35,252 nt of DNA, from positions 1 through 35,252 of the forward strand of contig NZ_JENB01000052.1 of the NCBI RefSeq assembly GCF_000708715.2, given 5' to 3'. This document shows positions 13,391 through 24,998 of this stretch, one piece after another. The notes under the pieces are model-generated. The model saw nothing but the letters and a program-made list of their open reading frames with translations, did no database searches and had not been told where the DNA came from. The translations under genes were made by a program, and so were the position numbers. Source of the stretch: Pseudomonas putida W15Oct28 (GTDB taxonomy: Bacteria > Pseudomonadota > Gammaproteobacteria > Pseudomonadales > Pseudomonadaceae). Positions within the stretch are counted from its first letter, which is position 1; every line of letters begins with the position of its first letter.

Positions 13391-15769
13391 ATGTCAAAGT
13401 GTGGCGTGCGTGCGCGGTTATTGGGCCTGTGCACAGAAGCGGTGTCCGCCTGGGCGGTGGCGCTGGTGGCTTTGGTGGCGGGCGGCCTGTTGACGGCCGC
13501 CTTGGCGCTTGCCGCGCAGACCTTCTACAAGCAGCAGTTGCGCCAGCGTTTCGAGTTGCTGGCCAGCGAGCGCTTCAGCCGTATTGCCGAGCGTTTTGAT
13601 GAACAGCAGCAGCGCCTGGACGGGCTGCGGCGGTTCTTCAGCTTTTCCAACGAAGTCACCCCGCTCGAATTTGACGGTTACGCCCGGCCATTGCTGCAGC
13701 GCACCCTGGCCTACGCTTGGGCGCCGCGTGTAGAAGCCGCGCAACGCGCCGAGTTCGAGCGCCATGCCAGTGAGCATTCAGGCCCGGGCTATGTGATCCG
13801 TGACCAGGACGCGCAAGGCCAATGGCGCCCCGCGCCGCTGCGCGACCATTACTTCCCTGTGCTGTATACCCAATCCGGTGAAATGCCCGGGCTGCCCTAT
13901 GGGCTGGACCTTGCCGGCCAGGCTGCCCTGGCACGGGCGCTCGCGCCTGGCAGCATGGCGGTGTCCGAGCCCTTGGCCATGTACGAGATCCCTTCGTACG
14001 CGCGTGGCTTGCTGCTGGTGGCGCCGGTGTTTTCCGACGCTAATCCGCATGGCGCAGCAGTAGGTTATGTGACGGCCTTGTTGAGCATGCGCGAGCTGGT
14101 CAGCGATGGGCGGCCAGTGGCGGCAGATGACAACCTGGTGGTGCGCATCGTTGATCCGTCCGGGTTGCAAGGGCCGGAAGTGATGTTCGACTCGTTGAAC
14201 CAGGTCGCCCCCTTGTCGCTGGCCAGCAACCAGGTGTTGCACCTGGCGGACCACCACTTCCAGTTGAGCATCCTGCCGAGCCAGGCCTTCTTGCAGGCCA
14301 ATCGTTCTTCGGCAGTGCTGGCGGTTGTCCTGCTGGGTGGGTTGTTGAGCCTGCTGCTCAGCGCCTTGCTCTACAGCCTGTTCAGCCAGCGTCAGCGCGC
14401 CTTGGCTCTGGTGGAGCAGCGTACCGCCGAACTGCGGGTCAGCGAGCAGTCGCTGCGAGGTACCCACAACCAGCTACGCAGCGTGCTGGATGCGGCGACC
14501 CAGGTCGCAATCATTGCCACCAACCTCAAGGGTGTGGTCAGTACCTTCAATGCCGGTGCAGAGCGTATGTTCGGTTACCCGGCCAGCGAGGCGATCGGCC
14601 AGTTGCACCTTGAACACCTGGTACTGCCTGAGGAACTGAGCCTGCGCGCCCATGCGCTGAGCCTGCGCTATGGCCGCCCGATTGCCGGTGGCCAGGCCAT
14701 GTTCGCCGAAACGGTGCAAGCGCATGGCGCCGAGCCTGGGGAATGGACCTTGTTGCGCGCCGATGGCAGCCAGCTGGTGGCCAATATGCTGGTTACCGCC
14801 ATGCTGGATGAACAGGGTTTGTGGGTTGGCTACCTGGCCATCTGCATTGATGTCACCGAGCGGCGTCGGGTACACGAGGCACTGGCGGCGCGCGACCGGT
14901 TGCTGGAAAAGCTCAGTGCCGAGGTGCCGGGCGGCATTTATCAGTACCGCCTGGATGCCAACGGCCATTCGTGCTTTCCCTATGCCAGCCAGGGCCTGTA
15001 CGACATCTACGAAGTCGACCTGCAGCAATTGCGCGAGGATGCCACGCTGGTGTTCGAGCGCATCCACCCCGATGACCTGGACCGCGTGCGCCGCTCGGTG
15101 CGTTACTCAGCCGAGCATCTGGCGCCCTGGCGCGAGGAATACCGGGTGTGCCTGCCGCGTGTCGGCCTGCGCTGGGTACGTGGCGAAGCGACGCCAGAGG
15201 TGGGGGAGCAGGGCTGTACCCTGTGGCATGGCTACCTGACGGATATCTCCGACCTCAAAGGCGTGGAGGAGGAGTTGCGGGCGTTGTCGGTGACCGACTC
15301 GCTGACCGGCATCCATAACCGCCGCTACTTCCAGGACCGGCTCAAGGCCGAACTGGAACGCGCCCAGCGCGACGGCCTGGCGTTGGCCGTGATCATGCTC
15401 GACATCGATCACTTCAAATGCATCAACGACCGCTTCGGCCATGCCATGGGCGACCGCGTGCTGCGCAGCTTGTGCCAGCGTATTGGCCAGCGCTTGCGGC
15501 GTACTGATGTGTTCTGCCGGCTGGGTGGGGAAGAGTTCATGGTGCTGTGCCCGGGCAGCGACGCCGAGCAGGCGCGGCTGCTGGCGCTTGAGTTATGGCA
15601 TGGGGTGCGCACGGTGCCGGTGGAAGGCGTGGGCCAGGTGACCGCGAGTTTTGGTGTGGCGGGCTGGCGGCCAGGGGAGGGCGCCGATGCCTTGCTGCTG
15701 CGGGCTGATGCGGGTGTCTATACAGCCAAGCAGGCCGGACGGGACCGGGTGGAAGGGGAATCCGTCTGA
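13391..15769 (+). CDS. Membrane diguanylate cyclase (CHASE - PAS - PAS - GGDEF)
   Basis: A 792-residue predicted c-di-GMP synthase. TM1 is near residues 15-42. A periplasmic CHASE-type sensor runs from about 45 to 300 (EQQQRLDGLRRFFSFSNEVTP, YAWAPRVEAAQR, PVLYTQSGEMPGLPYGLDL). TM2 is near 304-330. A coiled linker follows, then PAS near 362-480 (ATQVAIIATNLKGVVSTFNAGAERMFGYPASEAIG), a second PAS near 500-620, and GGDEF from about 630. The active site is GGEEF at 712-716. An inhibitory RxxD site (Arg703-Asp706) sits exactly five residues before it, so product inhibition is likely. It stands alone between rlmL and a REP pair; the ligand is unknown. A TGA five codons upstream in frame fixes ATG 13391 as the first possible start. 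Confidence 0.92.
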   Translation: MSKCGVRARLLGLCTEAVSAWAVALVALVAGGLLTAALALAAQTFYKQQLRQRFELLASERFSRIAERFDEQQQRLDGLRRFFSFSNEVTPLEFDGYARPLLQRTLAYAWAPRVEAAQRAEFERHASEHSGPGYVIRDQDAQGQWRPAPLRDHYFPVLYTQSGEMPGLPYGLDLAGQAALARALAPGSMAVSEPLAMYEIPSYARGLLLVAPVFSDANPHGAAVGYVTALLSMRELVSDGRPVAADDNLVVRIVDPSGLQGPEVMFDSLNQVAPLSLASNQVLHLADHHFQLSILPSQAFLQANRSSAVLAVVLLGGLLSLLLSALLYSLFSQRQRALALVEQRTAELRVSEQSLRGTHNQLRSVLDAATQVAIIATNLKGVVSTFNAGAERMFGYPASEAIGQLHLEHLVLPEELSLRAHALSLRYGRPIAGGQAMFAETVQAHGAEPGEWTLLRADGSQLVANMLVTAMLDEQGLWVGYLAICIDVTERRRVHEALAARDRLLEKLSAEVPGGIYQYRLDANGHSCFPYASQGLYDIYEVDLQQLREDATLVFERIHPDDLDRVRRSVRYSAEHLAPWREEYRVCLPRVGLRWVRGEATPEVGEQGCTLWHGYLTDISDLKGVEEELRALSVTDSLTGIHNRRYFQDRLKAELERAQRDGLALAVIMLDIDHFKCINDRFGHAMGDRVLRSLCQRIGQRLRRTDVFCRLGGEEFMVLCPGSDAEQARLLALELWHGVRTVPVEGVGQVTASFGVAGWRPGEGADALLLRADAGVYTAKQAGRDRVEGESV

Positions 15770-15790
15770 TAGCTGCCGGTTGTCGGTACT

Positions 15791-15883
15791 GGCCCTTTCG
15801 CGGCTAAAGCCGCTCCCACAGGTATTGCGTGGGCCCGAAGCCTGCGCTGCACCTGTGGGAGCGGCTTTAGCCGCGAAAGGGCC
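15791..15883. repeat. REP inverted pair between the cyclase gene and dacB
   Basis: Arms 15791-15823 and 15851-15883 are exact 33-base reverse complements (GGCCCTTTCGCGGCTAAAGC ... GCTCCCACAGGT). They sit between two convergent genes, 21 bases after the cyclase stop and 16 bases before the dacB stop. No separate terminator with a T-run is visible, so this stem is likely the 3' end structure for both transcripts. Confidence 0.88.
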
Positions 15884-15899
15884 GGCACTGGCTGACCAA

Positions 15900-17357
15900 T
15901 CAGTTGGCCGCTGTGCTACCGGCCAGCTTCGGCTGGCGATACAGGTCGAGCAGCACCTGGTCGAGCACCTGCGAAGCACCCCACGGTTTCGGGTCGTTGA
16001 GAATCGCTGCCACTGCCCAGGTATGGCCATTGCTGTCGCGGCTGAAGCCGGCAATCGCACGCACGGTGTTCAGCGTGCCGGTCTTGATGTGCCCTTCACC
16101 GGTCATGGCGGTGCGCTTCAGGCGCTTGCGCATGGTGCCGTCCATGCCCACCAGCGGCATCGAACTCATGAACTCGGCAGCGTAGGGGCTCTTCCAGGCA
16201 GCCTGCAGCATCTCGGCCATTTCCCGGGTGCTGACCCGTTCGGCACGCGACAGGCCAGAGCCGTTCTCCATGACCAGGTGCGGCGCGGTAATGCCCTTTT
16301 TCGCCAGCCATTGGCGTACTACGCGCTGGGCGGCGCGGGCATCGTCCCCATCGGCATCGGTGCGGAACTGCGCACCAAGGCTCAGGAACAGCTGCTGGGC
16401 CATGGTGTTGTTGCTGTACTTGTTGATGTCGCGGATCACTTCCACCAGGTCTGGCGAGAAGGCGCGGGCCAGCAGGCGAGCACTCTTGGGCACATTCTCG
16501 ATGCGGTCGCCACCCTGGATGCTGCCACCCAGCTCGTTCCAGATAGCGCGCACGGCACCGGCGGCGTAGGTTGCATGGTCGAGCAGCGACAGGTAGGTCT
16601 GCGAGTTGCAGCCGTCACCCAGCTGGCCGCTGACGGTCACGCTGATGCCATCGGCCTGGGGTACCGGGTTGTAGCGCACATCGCCTGTGCACTGCTTGGA
16701 GGCCACTGCCTTGACCTGGTTGTCGATGCGGATGCTGGCAATCGGTGGTTCGACCGCGATGGTGACCTTGCCACCGTCGTTGCGGGCCACGAAGCGCAGG
16801 GCCTTGAGGTTGACCAGCAGCGAGTCGGGCTTGACCAGGAACGGCTTGTTCTCATCGCCACCGTCATCGTTGAACTGCGGCAGGTTGGGCTGCACGAAGT
16901 GGCTGCGGTCCAGCACCAGGTCACCGGTGATGGTGCGCACGCCATTGGCGCGCAGGTCACGCATCAGCAGCCACAGCTTTTCCATGTTCAGTTTCGGGTC
17001 GCCGCCACCTTTGAGGTACAGGTTGCCGTTGAGCACGCCGTTGCTCAGGGTGCCGTCGGTATAGAACTCGGTTTTCCACTGGAAGGTCGGGCCAAGCAGT
17101 TCGAGGGCCGCGTAGGTAGTGACCAGTTTCATGGTCGAGGCCGGGTTTACCGAAACATCGGCGTTGAAGACGGTCGGCGTGCCGGGGCCGTCCAGCGGCA
17201 GCATCACCAGCGACAGGGCGGTGTCCTGCAGCTTGTTGGCCTTGAGCGCCTGCTGCACTTTGGCGGGCAGGGTGGTATTGACGGCGGCGGCCTGGCTGGG
17301 CAATGCGAGTGGCAACAGCAGGGTGGCAAGAACGAGGGGACGAAGCGTTTTGATCAT
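15900..17357 (-). CDS. dacB: D-alanyl-D-alanine carboxypeptidase/endopeptidase (PBP4 type)
   Basis: A 485-residue periplasmic low-molecular-mass penicillin-binding protein, peptidase family S13. A signal peptide (MIKTLRPLVLATLLLPLALP, cleavage near SQAAA) is followed by the three active-site motifs: SxxK in VNPASTMKLVTTY near residue 70, SxN in NKYSNNTMAQQ near 325, and KTG in GHIKTGTLNTVRAIAG near 435. The large insert between the first two motifs is typical of PBP4. It trims and cuts D-Ala cross-links of peptidoglycan. ATG 17355-17357 is chosen because it starts the signal peptide; the ribosome site is poor (AGGG about 13 bases away). Upstream in-frame codons would put non-signal sequence in front. 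Confidence 0.94.
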   Translation of the reverse strand: MIKTLRPLVLATLLLPLALPSQAAAVNTTLPAKVQQALKANKLQDTALSLVMLPLDGPGTPTVFNADVSVNPASTMKLVTTYAALELLGPTFQWKTEFYTDGTLSNGVLNGNLYLKGGGDPKLNMEKLWLLMRDLRANGVRTITGDLVLDRSHFVQPNLPQFNDDGGDENKPFLVKPDSLLVNLKALRFVARNDGGKVTIAVEPPIASIRIDNQVKAVASKQCTGDVRYNPVPQADGISVTVSGQLGDGCNSQTYLSLLDHATYAAGAVRAIWNELGGSIQGGDRIENVPKSARLLARAFSPDLVEVIRDINKYSNNTMAQQLFLSLGAQFRTDADGDDARAAQRVVRQWLAKKGITAPHLVMENGSGLSRAERVSTREMAEMLQAAWKSPYAAEFMSSMPLVGMDGTMRKRLKRTAMTGEGHIKTGTLNTVRAIAGFSRDSNGHTWAVAAILNDPKPWGASQVLDQVLLDLYRQPKLAGSTAAN

Positions 17358-17491
17358 AATGGATAAATACCCTGCGGCGAGGGAAAAGGGCATTGGGGCT
17401 GTAAGAGATGGTGGCCCCACGACGAAAGAGTACGCATTATGCCCCAAGCGTAGCGACGATGCGCCACGTTCGACGGAAAAGCACCGCCAAT

Positions 17492-17521
17492 AAAAAAGGC
17501 CACCCGCAAGGGTAGCCTTTT
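17492..17521 (-). terminator. yggL intrinsic terminator
   Basis: On the minus strand, AAAAGGCTACCC (17521-17510) pairs with GGGTGGCCTTTT (17505-17494) around a four-base loop, with one T-G wobble, and the T-run extends to 17492. It begins 23 bases after the yggL stop and isolates yggL from dacB. Confidence 0.9.
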
Positions 17522-17543
17522 CAGCAATCAAGCCAGGCAGGGA

Positions 17544-17888
17544 TCACTCAGCCTTGTTGATCGGCTTTTCCGGGTACCAGGCGTCCAGCAGCGGGCTGAC
17601 TTCGATTTTGGTCAGTTCGCTACGGCCCTTGAGCCAGGCTTCAACGGCGGCGCGCTGTTCTTCGCTGGCCGAGCCGCGCTTGATCGAGCACACCAGGCCG
17701 TAATCGTCACCGCCTACATAGTCCAGGCCGTTGGCGTCCATCGCTTCTTCCAGGAACGCATCGAGGAAAGCATCGATTGCCTGGTCATCCAGATCTTCCT
17801 TGAATTCCAGGTTCAGCTCGAAGCCCAATTCCTGAAACTCGTCGACACACAGCTTTTTGCGCAGACGACGGGAGCGGTTTGTGGCCAT
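17544..17888 (-). CDS. yggL: YggL family (DUF469) ribosome-associated protein
   Basis: A 114-residue protein with the DUF469/YggL pattern: a basic N-terminus RSRRLRKKLCVDEFQELGFELNLEF, an acidic middle (DLDDQAIDAFLDAFLEEAMDANGLDYVGG), and a C-terminal half ending near WYPEKPI. YggL binds the 50S ribosomal subunit in E. coli; its exact role is not settled. ATG 17886-17888 has GAGGA about seven bases upstream. It starts 41 bases after the rocS2 stop on the same strand, so it may be read from the two-component operon as well as its own promoter. A strong terminator follows. Confidence 0.9.
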   Translation of the reverse strand: MATNRSRRLRKKLCVDEFQELGFELNLEFKEDLDDQAIDAFLDAFLEEAMDANGLDYVGGDDYGLVCSIKRGSASEEQRAAVEAWLKGRSELTKIEVSPLLDAWYPEKPINKAE

Positions 17889-17929
17889 GAAACAATCCTC
17901 TTAGGTAATAACGCCGCGCAGTCTACCAG

Positions 17930-21562
<3,633 letters not shown>

Positions 21563-21570
21563 GACCACCC

Positions 21571-22188
21571 TCAGACCAGCGCGTTGCGTTTGGCCATTTC
21601 GATCAGGTCAACCAGTGTACCGACCTGAAGTTTGTGCATGAGGCGCTTCTTGTAGGTGCTGACGGTCTTGCTGCTGAGGAACATGCCCTTGGCAATTTCC
21701 TTGTTGCTGCGGCCTTGGGCGAAGAGTTGCAGTACCATCAGTTCACGGTCATTGACCTGGCGGAAAAGTTGCAGCTCGGTATCGGTTGTCTGGTTATGCT
21801 TTATTGCCTGGCTGGGGAAGTAGTTGTAACCGGCCAGTACCGCCTTGATTGCACTGAGCAGTTCGCTCAGGTCTTCTTGCTTGCACACATAGCCTGCGGC
21901 GCCAGAGTGCATGCAGCGCACGGCAAACAATGCGGGAGACTGCGCGGTCAACACCAGCACCTTCAACGGCAGGGCCATGGCCTGAAAGCGGGAAAGTACC
22001 TCCAGGCCGTCTAGCTTGGGGATGCTGATGTCGAGGATGACCAGGTCGGGAGCGGCTTCACGAATCATCTGCATGGCGTCCACGCCATTGTCCGATTCGC
22101 CGACAATCTTGTAATTCTGATTTTCCAGCAACATACGGACGGCCAGGCGGATGACAGGATGGTCGTCGACAATAAATATGGTTTGCAT
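21571..22188 (-). CDS. rocA2: RocA2-like (BvgA/EvgA-type) LuxR-family response regulator
   Basis: A 205-residue response regulator. The receiver is at 1-120 (IFIVDDHPVIR, phospho-Asp in LVILDISIPKLDG near residue 54, KVLVLTAQ, Lys in YVCKQED). The LuxR-type helix-turn-helix is at about 140-200 (VNDRELMVLQLFAQGRSNKEIAKGMFLSSKTVSTYKKRLMHKL). ATG 22186-22188 has GGGAAG upstream; a TTG two codons earlier is disregarded. It is the first gene of a coupled operon with the RocS2-like kinase, the expected partner. In P. aeruginosa, Roc systems influence fimbrial and efflux genes; that is family knowledge and not shown here. A dyad at 22332-22348 may be its operator. Confidence 0.88.
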   Translation of the reverse strand: MQTIFIVDDHPVIRLAVRMLLENQNYKIVGESDNGVDAMQMIREAAPDLVILDISIPKLDGLEVLSRFQAMALPLKVLVLTAQSPALFAVRCMHSGAAGYVCKQEDLSELLSAIKAVLAGYNYFPSQAIKHNQTTDTELQLFRQVNDRELMVLQLFAQGRSNKEIAKGMFLSSKTVSTYKKRLMHKLQVGTLVDLIEMAKRNALV

Positions 22189-22331
22189 GTTCAACTTCCC
22201 TGCGGGCGATTGAGGGGGACAGCCGGCACCTTATCGCAGTTGGAAGTCATGGGGCATGCGAGGAAGGGCGATTCGCTCCTTATGGGAAATGGCTTACAAG
22301 ATAAAACTAAACGGGCTACGAAAATTGTGTG

Positions 22332-22348
22332 TTTGACCCAATGTCAAA
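22332..22348 (-). promoter_or_regulatory. Dyad with embedded -35 box upstream of rocA2
   Basis: TTTGAC (22332-22337) and GTCAAA (22343-22348) form a perfect six-base inverted repeat with a five-base spacer. On the minus strand the repeat contains TTGACA, the ideal sigma-70 -35 box, so a protein bound here would cover the promoter. No good -10 was found at 17 bases. It lies about 145 bases before the rocA2 ATG in an AT-rich gap. Confidence 0.45.
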
Positions 22349-22430
22349 GTGTCTTTGGTAACTTTTCATGGGCATTTATTCGTACTGTTTAACTTGCTGT
22401 CAGTATATGTAGGAAGTTTCCTGCACTGCG

Positions 22431-22466
22431 CGGTGCAGCACCGGCTCAAGGGCCGTGGCTGCACCG
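22431..22466 (-). other. GC-rich hairpin downstream of the dGTPase-like gene
   Basis: GGTGCAGC and GCTGCACC, with an inner CGGC/GCCG, make an imperfect stem with a two-base mismatch just after the gene ends. No T-run follows on the minus strand. It may be a weak terminator or a 3' stability structure ahead of rocA2. Confidence 0.4.
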
Positions 22467-22473
22467 GCGTGCT

Positions 22474-23805
22474 TCAGGTGGGGCTGGAGCGCCCGGTCAT
22501 TTCCCGGGCCATTTCGCTGGCATAGCTGTCGGTCATCCCGGCGATGAAGTCGATCATGCGCAGAAAGGCGCTGTGCAGCGAAGCATGCGGGTCCGGGGCA
22601 TTGTTGCCGATCAGGTCCAGTACCCGGCGGCTCTTGAACGAGGGGGTGCGCCCGCCGTGCTGTTCGAGCGCTGCGCCACAAAAGGTGTTGAGCAGAATCT
22701 CCAGGGTGGTATAGGCACCGATTTCGTGCAGGGTCTTGCGCTTGTCCTGGAAAATCTTGTTGCGCGCCATGTCCTTGGCCTGCAGCACGCAGCGCTTGGC
22801 CGGGCCATGCATGTGCTCGACCAGGTCGCCCGCCAAGTGCCCGGCCAGCAGTGCCTGCTGCTGCTCGACGAACGCTTGGGCGGCGGCGTTGGTCAGGTGC
22901 TCGATCGCCTTGCCACGCAGAATCGCCAGCTTGCGCCGGCGGGAATCGCGTGGGCCGAGCTGACGGTAGGTTTCTGGCAGGTCTTCACCGACCAGGTCAA
23001 GCAGCAGCGTTTCGACTTCAGCGTATTCCAGCAACTCCATTTCCAGGCCGTCTTCCAGGTCGATCAGCGCGTAGCAGATGTCATCGGCGGCCTCCATCAG
23101 GTACACCAGCGGGTGGCGCGCCCAGCGCTGGTCTTCCAGTTGCGGCATGCCGAGCTTGCGGGCGATCTGCTCAAGCAGGGGCAGTTCGCTCTGGTAGCTG
23201 CCGAACTTGTGCTTCTTGTAGCCCAAGGCGTCGGCGTGGCGCGCGCTCCAGGGGTACTTCAGGTAAGTGCCGAGGGTGGCGTAGGTCAGCCGCGTACCGC
23301 CGTCGAACTGGTGGTACTCCAGCTGGGTGAGTACGCGAAAGCCCTGGGCGTTGCCCTCGAAATTCAGGAAGTCGGCCCGCTCGTCGTCGCTCATGTCATC
23401 CAGCCAGCCACGCCCGGCGGCCTGCTGGAACCAGTGGCGGATGGCGTCCTCACCGGAGTGGCCGAAGGGCGGGTTGCCGATGTCGTGGGCCAGGCAGGCT
23501 GACTGCACGATCATCCCCAGGTCGCTGGGGGCGCACCAGTCGGGCAGATTGTCGCGCAGGGTTTCGCCGACGCGCATGCCCAGCGACCGACCTACGCAAC
23601 TGACTTCCAGCGAGTGGGTGAGGCGCGTGTGGATATGGTCGTTGCTGGAAACCGGGTGTACCTGGGTCTTGCGCCCGAGGCGGCGAAAGGCGCCGGAGAA
23701 GATGATGCGGTCATGGTCTTTGTGGAAAGGGCTGCGCCCGAGTTCATCGGCGCTGTAGAGGGCTTTGCCCAGGCGTTCGCGGGTGAGCAGGGTGTGCCAG
23801 TCCAA
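22474..23805 (-). CDS. dGTPase-like HD-domain triphosphohydrolase
   Basis: A 443-residue HD-superfamily protein of the deoxyguanosinetriphosphate triphosphohydrolase-like group. Motifs are RTQ-region GRKTQVHPVSSNDHIHTRLTHSLEVS near residues 46-70, the HD pair in ACLAHDIGNPPFGHSGEDAI near 103-122, and the later metal-ligand region PLVYLMEAADDICYALIDLEDG near 222. Family members split dNTPs to deoxynucleoside and triphosphate. The start is TTG 23803-23805, selected because AGGAG lies eight bases upstream (23814-23818) and the family begins xDWHTLLTRERLGKA. The open frame runs further upstream but only through the REP pair. Substrate preference cannot be read from sequence. Confidence 0.9.
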   Translation of the reverse strand: MDWHTLLTRERLGKALYSADELGRSPFHKDHDRIIFSGAFRRLGRKTQVHPVSSNDHIHTRLTHSLEVSCVGRSLGMRVGETLRDNLPDWCAPSDLGMIVQSACLAHDIGNPPFGHSGEDAIRHWFQQAAGRGWLDDMSDDERADFLNFEGNAQGFRVLTQLEYHQFDGGTRLTYATLGTYLKYPWSARHADALGYKKHKFGSYQSELPLLEQIARKLGMPQLEDQRWARHPLVYLMEAADDICYALIDLEDGLEMELLEYAEVETLLLDLVGEDLPETYRQLGPRDSRRRKLAILRGKAIEHLTNAAAQAFVEQQQALLAGHLAGDLVEHMHGPAKRCVLQAKDMARNKIFQDKRKTLHEIGAYTTLEILLNTFCGAALEQHGGRTPSFKSRRVLDLIGNNAPDPHASLHSAFLRMIDFIAGMTDSYASEMAREMTGRSSPT

Positions 23806-23813
23806 GGCGCATT

Positions 23814-23818
23814 CTCCT
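23814..23818 (-). promoter_or_regulatory. AGGAG ribosome site fixing a TTG start
   Basis: Minus-strand AGGAG with an eight-base spacer before TTG 23805. No ATG or GTG fits this site, so it decides the start of the dGTPase-like gene. Confidence 0.7.
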
Positions 23819-23881
23819 GTGGATCGAAGGCTATAGCTTCCGGTGTCGTGTTCATCTGCGCAAGGGGCAGGTCGATGCCTA

Positions 23882-23959
23882 CCCTGTGGGAGCGGGTTCA
23901 CCCGCGAATGCTGCAGCGGAGCCACCGAGGCATTCGCGGGTGAACCCGCTCCCACAGGG
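23882..23959. repeat. REP inverted pair upstream of the dGTPase-like gene
   Basis: Arms 23882-23910 and 23931-23959 are exact 29-base reverse complements (CCCTGTGGGAGCGGGTTCAC ... CGCGAATG), with a 20-base loop. It lies between the yqjK-like stop (23974) and the dGTPase-like start (23805), both minus strand. It may end the yqj operon transcript. Confidence 0.88.
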
Positions 23960-23973
23960 GGCACTACAGGTCG

Positions 23974-24303
23974 TCAGGGGCGGCGGTTGCCTTGCAGGTA
24001 CAGGCGCACCAGCGGCAGCAGGCTGCTGCCCAGGCGCACCAGCCGCGCCAGGTTACCGCTGCGCACGCCCTTGCCGGTGAGGAAGCCCAGCGCCACCACG
24101 GCGCCAACCCCCCACAAAGGCGCATGCTTGATCCCCAGCCCTTCATGCAGCGAACTGCCCATGCCGCGCACGCGGCGCAGCGGTTCCATCAGCTGCCCGG
24201 ACTCATGGCGAATTTCCTGGCGGTGCATTTCCATCCGCAGGCGCAGCAGTGCCTTGCGCAGTTCGCGCGGGTTACGGGTGTTTGGCAGTTGTGGCAGGCT
24301 CAT
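23974..24303 (-). CDS. YqjK-like small membrane-associated protein
   Basis: A 109-residue protein with a charged N-terminal helix (PRELRKALLRLRMEMHRQEIRHESGQLMEPLRRVRGM), then a hydrophobic stretch (APLWGVGAVVALGFLTGKG) and a basic tail. This fits the third member of yqjD-yqjE-yqjK-type operons, although direct similarity to E. coli YqjK is weak and the call is mainly positional. Its ATG (24301-24303) overlaps the yqjE stop as ATGA, so the two are translationally coupled. Function unknown. Confidence 0.65.
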   Translation of the reverse strand: MSLPQLPNTRNPRELRKALLRLRMEMHRQEIRHESGQLMEPLRRVRGMGSSLHEGLGIKHAPLWGVGAVVALGFLTGKGVRSGNLARLVRLGSSLLPLVRLYLQGNRRP

Positions 24304-24674
24304 GGCAACAGGCGCTCCCTGTCCTTGGCGAGTTCGTCGAGAGTGGCCCCGAACGGCGACGATTCGTCGAACACCGCTGCCTTCAGGCGCAACCCGCAGT
24401 ACAGCGCGGCAAGGCCATAGAACACGCACAGGCCGATGATGCCGGCCAGGCGATAGCTGTCCCACAGCAGTACCAGCAACAGCCCGGACAGGGCCGTCAG
24501 CAGGAGCAGGGCGAACACCAGGGCCAGGCCGGCGAACAGCAGCAGGCTGAGGGTGCGGCCTTTTTGCTCCTGCAACTCGATGCCGAACAGTTCGATGTGG
24601 CTGTGCAGCAGCCCCAGCGCAGCCGCGCCCAGGCGCTTGCCCGAGGCGCTGGCGCCGTTGGCTTCATTCTCCAT
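24300..24674 (-). CDS. yqjE: YqjE-like (phage holin superfamily) inner-membrane protein
   Basis: A 124-residue protein. The N-terminal amphipathic part (KRLGAAALGLLHSHIELFGIELQEQKGR) precedes two long hydrophobic helices (LSLLLFAGLALVFALLLLTALSGLLLVLLW and LAGIIGLCVFYGLAALYCGL). A charged tail (FDESSPFGATLDELAKDRERL) follows. This is the pattern of the YqjE / putative actinobacterial holin-X family. ATG 24672-24674 has AAGGGG five bases upstream. It is the middle gene of a three-gene minus-strand operon, nine bases after yqjD. Function is not known; E. coli YqjE is co-expressed with the ribosome-binding membrane protein YqjD. Confidence 0.85.
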   Translation of the reverse strand: MENEANGASASGKRLGAAALGLLHSHIELFGIELQEQKGRTLSLLLFAGLALVFALLLLTALSGLLLVLLWDSYRLAGIIGLCVFYGLAALYCGLRLKAAVFDESSPFGATLDELAKDRERLLP

Positions 24675-24683
24675 GGTAACCCC

Positions 24684-24998
24684 TTAGCGCCGGTTGGCCA
24701 GCAGGCCGATCAACAGGCCGACGCCGGCCGCGATGCCGATCGCCTGCCACGGGTTTTCCTGCACGTATTCCTCGGCGCTGCCCAGCGCCGCCTGGCCGCG
24801 TTCGCGCACCGAGTCCTGGGTCAGTTGCAGGGTTTCGCGAGCCTGGGTCAGGCGGTCGTGAATCTGTTCGCGCAACTCGTCAGCCTGATCGCCGGCCAGG
24901 TTGGCAGTGTCGGCCAGCAGCCGCTCGGTATCGCGTACCAAAGCCTGAAAGTCAGCCATCAGTATCTCTTGTGCAGTCTTTGCCGATTTGCTGGCCAT
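24684..24998 (-). CDS. yqjD: YqjD/ElaB-family (DUF883) membrane-anchored protein
   Basis: A 104-residue protein with a long helical N-terminal part (ILMADFQALVRDTERLLADTANLAGDQADELREQIHDRL) and the DUF883 C-terminal signature: a YVQENPWQAIGIAAGVG turn plus one glycine-zipper membrane helix (GVGLLIGLLANRR). E. coli YqjD binds ribosomes near the inner membrane in stationary phase. ATG 24996-24998 follows GGAGAGG. It is the first gene of the operon with yqjE and the yqjK-like gene. A possible extracytoplasmic-sigma promoter lies at 25029-25056. Confidence 0.9.
   Translation of the reverse strand: MASKSAKTAQEILMADFQALVRDTERLLADTANLAGDQADELREQIHDRLTQARETLQLTQDSVRERGQAALGSAEEYVQENPWQAIGIAAGVGLLIGLLANRR

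Noticed and set aside
15651..17366. 571-codon plus-strand frame through the REP pair and dacB
   Set aside because: It begins inside the GGDEF domain, crosses a REP, and is antisense to dacB with its three active-site motifs.
23806..23964. Upstream extension of the dGTPase-like gene
   Set aside because: The frame runs through a REP inverted repeat; AGGAG plus TTG 23805 gives the expected protein.
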